From SOIA01 sp964348015 (lineage in GTDB: Bacteria > Acidobacteriota > Aminicenantia > Aminicenantales > Aminicenantaceae): a DNA stretch of 64,000 bases. The stretch lies in the NCBI GenBank assembly GCA_964348015.1, contig CAYGBC010000050.1:186001-250000 (forward strand), read 5' to 3'. The position numbers and the translations under genes were made by a program. Under the pieces are notes generated by a model that was not told the origin of the DNA, did not search any database, and worked only from the letters and a program-made list of their open reading frames with translations. Each line of letters opens with the position of its first letter. Positions within the stretch are counted from its first letter, which is position 1. Shown piece by piece: positions 8,468 to 16,173 of the stretch.

Positions 8468-9475
8468 GTGAAAAGAGAAAAAAATCAGACGTTGAATCGG
8501 CGTGAATTCATTAAAGGATCAATGGTGGGCTTAGTCGCGCTGCCTGCTTGGAGATACAGCCCTTTGCTTGCAGGGAAAAAAAGGAAAAAGGCTAAAGTGG
8601 CTCTGATCAGGACCTCGAGTCGTGAAGAAGGAGTCCGTGAGGCGCTCAAGATTGTGGATTTCCCTAAAATAAAGGGCAAGGAAGTTTTAGTGAAGCCGAA
8701 CTTCAATACAGCTGACCCCACACCTGGTTCCACACATAACGATACGTTGACCAGCCTCATCAAAGATTTAAGACAGCGGGGTGCAGCGGGTTTCACAATC
8801 GGCGAGAGGAGCGGGCCGCCAAAGACTCAAAGCGTTTTGGAGCAAAAGGGTATTTTGCAGCTTGCCCAGAACCTGGACTTTAAAATAATCAATTTCGAAG
8901 AGTTAGAAGAGAAAGACTGGGTTCATTTCAATCCCGCTGGCAATCACTGGAAGAATGGATTTTCCATACCTCGGCCTGTCGTTGATGCTGAGTATGTGGT
9001 TTCCACATGCTGTTTGAAGACCCATGGTTTCGGTGGAATTTTTACGCTGTCCTTGAAATTGGCCGTGGGATTGACACCTAAGAATTTAATGCGGGAACTC
9101 CACAGCCAACGCACCGGTCCGATGAGAAAGATGATTGCGGAGATCAATCTTGGCTACACGCCTCAGTTGATCGTACTGGATGGAGTGGAAGCGTTTGTGG
9201 ATGGTGGGCCTTCGAGAGGTGAAAAAAAAGAGGCCCATATCTTCCTGGCAGGGACCGACCGTGTGGCGATAGATGCGGTCGGAGTGGCTGTTTTGAAAAA
9301 ATTGGGTTCGAACGATGCCATAATGGGAACTCCGATATTCGAGCAGGAGCAGATACAGAGAGCATCTGAATTGGGTCTGGGAGTGAACAGTCCTGATCAG
9401 ATAGAAATTGTGGCTCCTGATCAAGCCAGCCGCGAATATGCACAAGAGTTGAAATCCCTACTGGCTAAAGGATAA
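8468..9475 (+). CDS. Tat-signal DUF362 domain protein
   Basis: This 335-residue protein belongs to the DUF362 family, whose members are often associated with Fe-S proteins and whose biochemical role is largely undefined. I start it at GTG 8468 because an AAAGGAG site precedes it and the promoter lies downstream of the earlier ATG (8414). From this start the N-terminus has a twin-arginine motif (Asn-Arg-Arg-Glu-Phe-Ile-Lys) and a hydrophobic core, so export by Tat, usual for folded cofactor-bearing proteins, is predicted. The body carries family-like segments such as VLVKPNFNTADPTPGSTHN and CCLKTHGFGGIFTLSLK. No CxxC ferredoxin motif is visible. It is followed 124 bp later by a nitroreductase. 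Function unknown. Confidence 0.78.
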   Translation: MKREKNQTLNRREFIKGSMVGLVALPAWRYSPLLAGKKRKKAKVALIRTSSREEGVREALKIVDFPKIKGKEVLVKPNFNTADPTPGSTHNDTLTSLIKDLRQRGAAGFTIGERSGPPKTQSVLEQKGILQLAQNLDFKIINFEELEEKDWVHFNPAGNHWKNGFSIPRPVVDAEYVVSTCCLKTHGFGGIFTLSLKLAVGLTPKNLMRELHSQRTGPMRKMIAEINLGYTPQLIVLDGVEAFVDGGPSRGEKKEAHIFLAGTDRVAIDAVGVAVLKKLGSNDAIMGTPIFEQEQIQRASELGLGVNSPDQIEIVAPDQASREYAQELKSLLAKG

Positions 9476-9599
9476 TCAGTTTCGGTACACATTATCAATG
9501 GTTTTCACCCGACTAAAATTATGAGAATATGAGTGAGATTTGAGTCCTTAAGAGCGGGTGAATTCTCTTGGAATAGAAAAAATAGCTGTTTTGGGAAAA

Positions 9600-10175
9600 A
9601 TGAGTTTGTATGAACTGATCCTATCCAGAAGGTCGATCCGCCAGTTTAAGCCCGAGCCCGTTTCTAGGGGCATCCTGGAAAAACTCATCAACGCGGCAAG
9701 GCTCGCTCCTTCAGGGGCCAATCTCCAGCCTCTGGAGTTTGTTGTCGTCGACAAAGAGGAATTCAGGGATAGAATTTTTCCCCGCTTGAGATGGGCCGCC
9801 TACATCGCTCCTGAAGGGAACCCTCGACCCGGGCAGGAGCCCATGGCTTATGTCATCGTCTTGGTCAACCTGAGGATCAGGAAAGAGGGCTTCGAGCGCG
9901 ATGTTGGCGCCGCCGTGGAAAACATGATCCTTGCGGCCTGGGAAGAGCACGTCGGGAGTTGTTGGATAGCCAACGCCGACATAGAGAAGATCAAAGATAT
10001 GCTGAACATCCCTGGGGATTATAAAGTCGATTCTGTGCTCGCCCTGGGGTATCCAGCTGAAGAGCCGGTTACAGAAGAGTTTAAAAAAACTGTAAGGTAT
10101 TGGAAAGATAGAAAAGGACGCCTTCATGTTCCGAAGCGTAGGCTGGACGATATCGTCCATTTTAACGGTTTTTAG
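9600..10175 (+). CDS. Nitroreductase family flavoprotein
   Basis: This 191-residue protein matches the FMN-dependent nitroreductase family. The N-terminal segment LILSRRSIRQFKPEPV and then AARLAPSGANLQPLEFVVV are the typical FMN-binding signature. GAAVENMILAAWEEHVGSCWIA forms the dimer-interface helix region. I use the ATG at 9600 because family members begin just before this signature; a GTG at 9558 in frame would add 14 unlikely residues. Such enzymes reduce nitro compounds, quinones or flavins with NAD(P)H, and the native substrate is not predictable. A 48-residue membrane protein follows after 29 bp. Confidence 0.88.
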   Translation: MSLYELILSRRSIRQFKPEPVSRGILEKLINAARLAPSGANLQPLEFVVVDKEEFRDRIFPRLRWAAYIAPEGNPRPGQEPMAYVIVLVNLRIRKEGFERDVGAAVENMILAAWEEHVGSCWIANADIEKIKDMLNIPGDYKVDSVLALGYPAEEPVTEEFKKTVRYWKDRKGRLHVPKRRLDDIVHFNGF

Positions 10176-10204
10176 GCGGAGGAAAAAGGCATGCAGGAGG
10201 TGTC

Positions 10205-10351
10205 ATGCGTATTTTAGGAATCGTTTTACTGATTGGTGGCTTTCTGATAAGAGTGCTCACTCCTAATTTCATCATTATTAGCTGGGTACTGATGGGATTG
10301 GGAGCTGTGCTGACTATTGTTTTTTCTTTAACAAAGAAGAAGTTAAGATAG
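10205..10351 (+). CDS. Small hydrophobic membrane protein (48 aa)
   Basis: The ATG at 10205 is preceded by a strong GCAGGAGG ribosome-binding site at 10193-10200. The 48-residue product starts MRILGIVLLIGGFLIRV and has two hydrophobic segments separated by a short Thr-Pro-Asn turn, ending in a basic tail (Lys-Lys-Lys-Leu-Arg). It is probably a two-helix inner-membrane protein. It lies directly after the nitroreductase gene and ends 8 bp before the convergent TldE stop. No family is recognised; the good ribosome-binding site is the main evidence. Confidence 0.55.
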   Translation: MRILGIVLLIGGFLIRVLTPNFIIISWVLMGLGAVLTIVFSLTKKKLR

Positions 10352-10358
10352 TCGACTC

Positions 10359-11702
10359 CTACTCTCCGGCCACGGTCAATTCCTGTATTCTGATCGTGGG
10401 ACCAGAGATCGGGCTCTGGAAGTCGAGGTCGTTCCCGATCATTTCTATGTTATTCAATATTTCCCCAAGGTTTCCAGAGATTGTGATTTCTGAAACTGGA
10501 TAGGCAACTTCTCCTTTTTCCACCCAAAGTCCGAATGCACCTCTTGAGATGTCACCGGTCACAGGATTGAGTCCGTGACCGATCGTTCTGATCAGGATCA
10601 ATCCTCTATCCAGGGAGGAGAGGATTTTATCCGGGAGGATGTCTCCGGCTTCGAGGTAGAAATTGTTTGGGTGGACTGCTGTTCCCGCTGAGTTTCCTGT
10701 GGATTTCAGTTTGAGTTTTCTGGCCGCATAGGTGTTGCACAGGTAGTTTTTGAGGATCCCATTCTCAACAACCGGCGTCTTTGTGCAGGAGACTCCCTCG
10801 GCATCAAACGGTCGACTGCCGAGCATTCCGGGAAGCAGGCCGTCATCGATAACATTCACCGAGCTGTTGCCGATCGTTTCTCCGAGTTTATCCACTAAAA
10901 AGGATGTCTTCTGGTAGATGGAGACTCCCGACACGCAGGCGAACAGGAATCCCATCAGCCACGAGGTCATCATCGGCTCGAATACGACCGGGACCCTTTG
11001 GGTTTTGATCTTTTTTGGGTTGATTTGCCGGATCGTCCTCTCAACGGCTTTTTTCGCCACTTGTTCAGGAGATTCCAGTTCTCTGTAGTGTCTTTTCATG
11101 GTGAACCAGTAATCTTCAACCCTATTGTCGGTGTCACCTGCCTGAAGACCCAGGCTCAGCCCGCAGACGGTTTGATCGTATTCCCGGAGAAATCCGTTGG
11201 AATTGGCAAAGACCGTCCTGATTTCCTTCGTTTCGAAACTGGCTCCATGGGAGTTGGTGATTCTCTTGTCCTCCAGGGCGATTTTTTCAGTTTCAATCGC
11301 GAGAGCGATTTTTTTCTTCGAACTCAATTCTGGGATTTTGGGGTCGAAAAGGCGCAAAGACGGAATATCCGTGAGTTCTGAGGAAGGAGGGGGGAGACCG
11401 GAGAATTCATCCGGACTGGCGAGCGTGGCCCGTTTGACGGCATTTTTCACAAGATGTTCGAGTGTGCTTCTGGAGAGATCAGAAGAACTGGAAAAGGCCG
11501 TTTTTTTATCCTTGATCACTCTCATTCCCAAAGCCCTGGACCCAGCTTCCACTAGATTTTCGATTTCCCCCAATCTGACGTCTACACTGAATTCATATCC
11601 ATCCAGGATGGACACTTCGATTTCATCAGCTCCCTGATTCTGGCCAAAGCTCACAAGGTCTGCGGCAAGTTCTGGAAGCTGTATATGGGCTTTGTCCTCC
11701 AT
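10359..11702 (-). CDS. pmbA: TldE/PmbA metalloprotease-like subunit
   Basis: This 447-residue protein is the TldE (PmbA) partner of TldD. In characterised systems the TldD-TldE heterodimer trims unfolded peptides, for example the microcin B17 leader, with the metal site on TldD. The sequence shows the usual PmbA elements: NSHGASFETKEIRTVFANSNGF in the N-terminal domain, then PVVFEPMMTSWLMGF and DAEGVSCTKTPVVENGILKNYLCNTYAARKL. It lacks the HExxxH motif, as expected for this subunit. The start is the ATG at 11702, which shares one base with the TldD stop (TGATG). The longer frame to 11789 would overlap TldD by 88 bp and is rejected. Fourth gene of a tightly packed operon. Confidence 0.92.
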   Translation of the reverse strand: MEDKAHIQLPELAADLVSFGQNQGADEIEVSILDGYEFSVDVRLGEIENLVEAGSRALGMRVIKDKKTAFSSSSDLSRSTLEHLVKNAVKRATLASPDEFSGLPPPSSELTDIPSLRLFDPKIPELSSKKKIALAIETEKIALEDKRITNSHGASFETKEIRTVFANSNGFLREYDQTVCGLSLGLQAGDTDNRVEDYWFTMKRHYRELESPEQVAKKAVERTIRQINPKKIKTQRVPVVFEPMMTSWLMGFLFACVSGVSIYQKTSFLVDKLGETIGNSSVNVIDDGLLPGMLGSRPFDAEGVSCTKTPVVENGILKNYLCNTYAARKLKLKSTGNSAGTAVHPNNFYLEAGDILPDKILSSLDRGLILIRTIGHGLNPVTGDISRGAFGLWVEKGEVAYPVSEITISGNLGEILNNIEMIGNDLDFQSPISGPTIRIQELTVAGE

Positions 11703-13132
11703 CAACCCTGTCCTCCCACAGTCATCCGGGTGATCTTGAGGGTCGGACAGCCGTCGTTGACCGGCATGGACTGACCTTCTTTGCCGCATGTTCCTGTCTG
11801 GAGGCCGAATCGGAGGTCAGAACCGATCATTTCGATTTTATTCAAAATATCAATGTTGGTTCCGATGAGCGTGGCCTGTTTCACTGGCGACGTGAGCTTC
11901 CCCTCTTCAATAAGGTACCCAGAACTGACAGAAAAAGTAAACTTGCCCGAGTCTTCCACCTGTCCTCCCTGGTATTTGTGGGCGTAAAAACCTTTTTTAA
12001 CAGACTTTATGATTTCTTCCGGCGAGAACTCTCCTTTGTCCACGTATGTATTGCTCATCCTTGGAATCGGAATGTTGGTGTAATTCTGTCGTCTTCCGTG
12101 GCCGGTCGAAGACTTTTTCATCAATCTGGCTGAGAGTCTGTCCTGGAGCAAACCTGTGAGCTTTCCTTGATGGATAAGAAGAGTCTTTTTCGGAAGAATT
12201 CCCTCATCGTCTATATTATAAGAGCCGCGGAAATGAGGAATGGTCGGATCATCCCAAATCGATACCTGGCTGTCAGCTACCTTTTTTCCCATCTTATTCC
12301 AGAAAATCGAAGTTTTTTTCCGGTTGAAATCTGCTTCGAGAAGATGGCCGACGGCCTCATGAATAAGAACTCCGCTGTGCCCGGGAGCCAGGATAACGGG
12401 CATTTCTCCTGCAGGAGGCAGTTCAGCTTCCAGCAGTTCTAGAGCTTCCTGAGCCGCTTCCTGCCCGATCTCTGCTGGAGATGAGCTTTGAGTAAAATAT
12501 TCCAATCCCACTCTGCCGCCGCCGCCGGAATAACCGGCTTCTCTTTTATCTGTCTTCTCCGCAATGGCTAAGCAGACAAGCTTGACAAGCGGCCGGACAT
12601 CAAAAATATCCAAACCTTCTGAGTTGACGATCCTCACATGCTGATTCATGTCGGTGAGAGAGACTTTCACTTTTTTGATTTTTGGATCCTGGTTTAAGGC
12701 GGAAAGATAGCATTCTTGAACCAGCGATATTTTTTTCTCTAACGACATCTTGTGGAAGGATTCACGCACAGGATAGTAATTGTGCGGGAAAGAGGCAGGA
12801 TTCAGTGATGCGGAATTCCTCTCTCCTGGGGTCGAAGCGATGGAAGCTGCCGTAAGTGCGGTTTTCCTCACTTTTTCAACGGAAATATCATTGGTGTAGC
12901 CGTAACCAGTTTTCTCTCCGGAGAGCACTCTTATGCCTAATCCAAGGCTGATACTCTCAGATGTTTCTTTGACAATATCCTCTTCCATATTGATGAAGTT
13001 GTACGTTTTATACTCAAGGAAAATCTCAGAAAAATCTCCCCCTTGAGACAAAGAGAGGTTTAGGATTTTCTGAAGGTCTTCTCGGGAAAGGGGAAAGTGA
13101 TTCTCGAATTCGAGGGAGGATATCTTTTTCAT
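11702..13132 (-). CDS. tldD: TldD metalloprotease subunit
   Basis: This 476-residue protein is the catalytic subunit of the TldD/TldE peptidase. The metal-binding HEAVGH (residues 258-263) sits in APGHSGVLIHEAVGHLLEADF, and a glycine-rich ending near MPVNDGCPTLKITRMTVGG closes the C-terminal domain. The start overlaps the stop of the upstream B12-binding gene by 4 bp, and its stop touches the TldE start. Known TldD/E complexes act on flexible peptides in the cytosol. Sitting with a B12-dependent mutase-like protein and an opine dehydrogenase is unusual and may mean it works on a small modified peptide or an amino-acid conjugate, which is inference. Confidence 0.94.
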   Translation of the reverse strand: MKKISSLEFENHFPLSREDLQKILNLSLSQGGDFSEIFLEYKTYNFINMEEDIVKETSESISLGLGIRVLSGEKTGYGYTNDISVEKVRKTALTAASIASTPGERNSASLNPASFPHNYYPVRESFHKMSLEKKISLVQECYLSALNQDPKIKKVKVSLTDMNQHVRIVNSEGLDIFDVRPLVKLVCLAIAEKTDKREAGYSGGGGRVGLEYFTQSSSPAEIGQEAAQEALELLEAELPPAGEMPVILAPGHSGVLIHEAVGHLLEADFNRKKTSIFWNKMGKKVADSQVSIWDDPTIPHFRGSYNIDDEGILPKKTLLIHQGKLTGLLQDRLSARLMKKSSTGHGRRQNYTNIPIPRMSNTYVDKGEFSPEEIIKSVKKGFYAHKYQGGQVEDSGKFTFSVSSGYLIEEGKLTSPVKQATLIGTNIDILNKIEMIGSDLRFGLQTGTCGKEGQSMPVNDGCPTLKITRMTVGGQG

Positions 13133-14793
13133 TTCTTCGCCTGGGACGTGGCTCGAATGCGGGAGATTCTCTCTTTTTCACTCAACACTTTTCCGGAGTC
13201 TGCATCCACAGGATAACAGGCGCCATCCCGGATTTGTGTGAAAACCTTCCCCGCGGCATGAGGATTTCCCGCTAGATGGGGGGCATCGAGGAATCCCGTG
13301 AGAATGGCTTGTGCAAGGTTATTCGAATCTGTCCAGGGATCTGCTACGTTTTTGGATGGAATGTCTTTAATCGCTTGGAGCAAAAATCTCGCCTCGTTTA
13401 CGAGTTCTTTCTTCCGTTCTCGGATTCTCGAGTCTTCGTGAATCCGGGGAGAACCCAGAAGGTAATTATCAATCACGCCTCGAGTGATGTTTGCACTCTC
13501 GATGATATCTGATGGGGTGGCGGCGTGGTCACCTTCACAGAATCCGACAACATGAATTATCTTCGGTTCCACTGAAAGCTGGAAGAGGGAGGAGGACCCG
13601 AGCTGGCCTTTCGCCCTATCAGGATGAGGCGGCATACAGGCCAGGCCTGTTCGTGTCTGTCGAATGCTGATGAAATTCTCATCATGCAGGGATTCGATAA
13701 GCTCGATCTTTGCCAGCATTTTTGCCAGATCCATAAGGGGCGAGGTCTGCGCGGGCGTGTTGAACATATATTGAGCGACGTAATGCGATACGCCAGCCTT
13801 TTTGGCGTTGTAAGCGGCCAAGAAGGCCGCGGCCACGGCCACTGTGTCCGGAGCATCTCTCAAGCTCCAGTGATGGGATTCATTGACCTCGAGTGGGATT
13901 TGGTTCTTCCCGTACCACTTCATGACTTGCTGGTTCTCTCGGATGGATTCCGCTGGGAGTCTGTTTGAACGCCCGTCCAGACGGTTGTACCAGCAAAGAG
14001 GGACCGCACCCCATGCGATATGAATGGTTTTGAGACACATTTCAGCCCATTGGATCAAATCTCTGGTTCCCGAATAACACCGAATGAGGGGATGGTTGCC
14101 GCATCGTGTGGCTTGAAAGATCGCCTCCAGGTCTTCAGGTTTCCTCAAGGGGACGCCTCCGGCGCCATCCTGTCCTTTTTTCATTTCCTCTGGGCGGAAA
14201 AAGCTTTCCTGCGCATTCTGGTCAGGCCCGATGGAGAGGACATCGACCGTTTCGGAAAGGGCAATTTTTTTGGCACCGTCCACAGTTTCTTGGACGGTGG
14301 GCAGCCCGAAGTGATGACGGAGAAGGGGATAGTTCCTGTTGAATGCGATCCGATCGATTAGGTTCTGGGGCGGAATCTCACTTCTCTTTGTTTTTTCTGC
14401 TTTTCCCTTGAGAAACCCAATGATTTCTTCCAGAGACTCAGCTCCTCCGAATACAGCTTCGAACAGGCCGCTCTTGTGGGCGACGGAAGCAGCCGGAGGG
14501 GTGCCGCCAAAGATAAAGGTTTTGTTCTCCCATCCGTTTTTTTTGATTTCGTTTTTTAAAGCATCCAATAATTTCTTCAACACGTCAGGAGTTAAACGGT
14601 AGCTTAAAGCGATGATATCAGGATCGTTCGTCTTGATGGCATCGGATAGTTTTGAGGTAGGGACAGCAGGGCCCAGGAATATTGTCTCATAACCGTTCCG
14701 CTGCGCTAATTCTAAAAAATTCAATATTCCGGCCACATGAACGCAGTGTCCAAGAGAAGCTCCTAAAATCTTGCTCTTCTTCATCAAAGTCAA
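13129..14793 (-). CDS. Cobalamin-binding mutase-like protein (B12 domain plus MutE-like barrel)
   Basis: This 554-residue protein joins two parts. Residues 5-130 form a B12-binding Rossmann fold with GHCVHVAG (candidate cobalt ligand His19) in place of the standard DxHxxG, then the switch-region-like segments DIIALSYRLTP and FIFGGTPPAAS. Residues 150-550 resemble the TIM barrel of glutamate mutase subunit E, with PLIRCYSGTRDLIQWAEM and an ending LDAPHLAGNPHAAGKVFTQIRDGACYPVD like the MutE C-terminus. The start is TTG at 14793, which a GGAGAG site places well; an ATG at 14784 is the alternative. It starts one base after the opine dehydrogenase stop and overlaps tldD by 4 bp. The substrate is unknown; the mutase role is inferred from weak similarity. 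Confidence 0.7.
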   Translation of the reverse strand: MTLMKKSKILGASLGHCVHVAGILNFLELAQRNGYETIFLGPAVPTSKLSDAIKTNDPDIIALSYRLTPDVLKKLLDALKNEIKKNGWENKTFIFGGTPPAASVAHKSGLFEAVFGGAESLEEIIGFLKGKAEKTKRSEIPPQNLIDRIAFNRNYPLLRHHFGLPTVQETVDGAKKIALSETVDVLSIGPDQNAQESFFRPEEMKKGQDGAGGVPLRKPEDLEAIFQATRCGNHPLIRCYSGTRDLIQWAEMCLKTIHIAWGAVPLCWYNRLDGRSNRLPAESIRENQQVMKWYGKNQIPLEVNESHHWSLRDAPDTVAVAAAFLAAYNAKKAGVSHYVAQYMFNTPAQTSPLMDLAKMLAKIELIESLHDENFISIRQTRTGLACMPPHPDRAKGQLGSSSLFQLSVEPKIIHVVGFCEGDHAATPSDIIESANITRGVIDNYLLGSPRIHEDSRIRERKKELVNEARFLLQAIKDIPSKNVADPWTDSNNLAQAILTGFLDAPHLAGNPHAAGKVFTQIRDGACYPVDADSGKVLSEKERISRIRATSQAKK

Positions 14794-14794
14794 T

Positions 14795-15958
14795 TCAGAT
14801 CTCTCCAGTGACGGCCAGAAGTCGGATTTCCTTTATGCTCATGCCTTTGATCCCGAGGTTTTCAACGGTTCTTCCTTTTTCCCAGAAATTGATTCCTCTC
14901 ATGAGAGAAGCCAGGTGTATGATGGCATTAATGGTTGGAGTTTCCACTCCCAACATTTTTCCCAGGGAGGCGAGCGGAACAAGACTCATCGGAACATCTT
15001 CGTCCACGTAACGGTGATGCAGCCTTTCTGGGGCCCGGATTCCGCGGTATCCTGGATTGTCGTAAATCGCTTCACGCAAGTCTTTCCCCGTCGCGCTGTA
15101 GGCTGTATAAAGCCAGGCTTTGGCGCTCATGACTTTAATGCCCAGGGCTGCGGCCACATCGAGGCGTTCCCTATCCAGCTTATCCAAGACTTTGGCAATG
15201 GACTCACTTGCCCCTTGAATGTAGTATTCAAAGTCACCGTGGGTCTCTTCAATCCAACCTGAATTGAGGATTGTAAGGGCCGGATGGAACACAGCTCCGA
15301 TATTCTCAAAACTGGTCTTGAAGATGTTATCACCCGGAATAAACTGAGGGAAGGCACGGTTAATGACTTTGAGCACACCGGGGATCCAGTAGGCCGGAAG
15401 AGTTGCAAGTGGAATAGAATTTTTTACGGAGAATATTTTGGCATGGGCCGGGCCGAGTGATCTTGAGGCATAGATGAATGTCTGGGCCTCTGCGATGAAA
15501 GGAAATCTTTTCACTCCTTGTTCTTTCAGCGTATTGTAAAACTCCAGCGCTCCACCTGTGCGCCCAGGATTGAGGATGACGACGTGTTTCTCCTTGAGTA
15601 ACGGCGCGCATGTTTGAGCGATGTAACGGTGGGCGTTGGCCGGAACGGCGACCATAAGCACGTCAACATCCTTGAGACACTCATTTATGTTAGTGGAGGC
15701 GAGCTCGATTTTTCCAAAACCTTTGACTTCACCTTCGACTTTGATTCCTTTTCTCTGGATAACGGCCCGGATTCTCTTTCGTCCTCGGTTGTAGAGTTTG
15801 ACTTTGAAACCATTGATCGCCAAATGTCCGGCCATAGCCAAACCTCCATGTCCTGCACCGAGCACACAAATTTTCAGATCCTTTGATTCTTTTTGAAGAA
15901 GATCCTTGATGTATTGCGCCCTTCTCATGTCAGAAGCTTTGGTTATTTTCTTTTTCAT
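14795..15958 (-). CDS. NAD/NADP octopine/nopaline dehydrogenase family protein
   Basis: This 387-residue protein has an N-terminal Rossmann domain with VLGAGHGGLAMAGHLA (about residues 33-48) and a helical C-terminal domain with the opine-dehydrogenase-type segment NIGAVFHPALTILNSGWIEET. LNPGRTGGALEF is also typical. The family oxidises opines, secondary amines joining an amino acid to a 2-oxo acid, or makes them by reductive condensation. It opens an operon with the B12-binding mutase-like gene (1-bp gap), tldD and tldE. A GGCAGGTG ribosome-binding site precedes the ATG. Direction of catalysis and substrate are unknown. The family call is confident. Confidence 0.85.
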   Translation of the reverse strand: MKKKITKASDMRRAQYIKDLLQKESKDLKICVLGAGHGGLAMAGHLAINGFKVKLYNRGRKRIRAVIQRKGIKVEGEVKGFGKIELASTNINECLKDVDVLMVAVPANAHRYIAQTCAPLLKEKHVVILNPGRTGGALEFYNTLKEQGVKRFPFIAEAQTFIYASRSLGPAHAKIFSVKNSIPLATLPAYWIPGVLKVINRAFPQFIPGDNIFKTSFENIGAVFHPALTILNSGWIEETHGDFEYYIQGASESIAKVLDKLDRERLDVAAALGIKVMSAKAWLYTAYSATGKDLREAIYDNPGYRGIRAPERLHHRYVDEDVPMSLVPLASLGKMLGVETPTINAIIHLASLMRGINFWEKGRTVENLGIKGMSIKEIRLLAVTGEI

Positions 15959-16051
15959 TTTTTTACACCTGCCTTATTCTCAGTGATTATTTCCGATCGA
16001 ACCAAGCATTTCTGTTATGAAATCTATCAGAAAGCAAAAGGAAATTGTGGT

Positions 16052-16065
16052 TTATGTATAGTTTT
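16052..16065. promoter_or_regulatory. 14-bp perfect palindrome between divergent operons
   Basis: TTTTTCCGGAAAAA lies about midway between the opine dehydrogenase start (15958) and nadC start (16174). It is a plausible dimeric repressor site for either side. A 6-bp hairpin (CTATTT/AAATAG, 16082-16097) is nearby. The regulator is unknown. Confidence 0.35.
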
Positions 16066-16136
16066 TCCGGAAAAAGCCTCCCTATTTTAATAAATAGAAA
16101 GGATGAAGGCAAATCAAACCTGCAGGAAAGGGGTCA

Positions 16137-16165
16137 TTGACTGGTTTCCAGGAAAAATTTATAAT
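16137..16165 (+). promoter_or_regulatory. Consensus sigma-70 promoter for nadC-nadB, giving a leaderless start
   Basis: TTGACT (16137-16142), 17-bp spacer, TATAAT (16160-16165). The nadC ATG at 16174 begins 8 bases after the -10 box, so transcription should start at or within a base or two of the start codon. Confidence 0.7.
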
Positions 16166-16173
16166 CGATGTGC

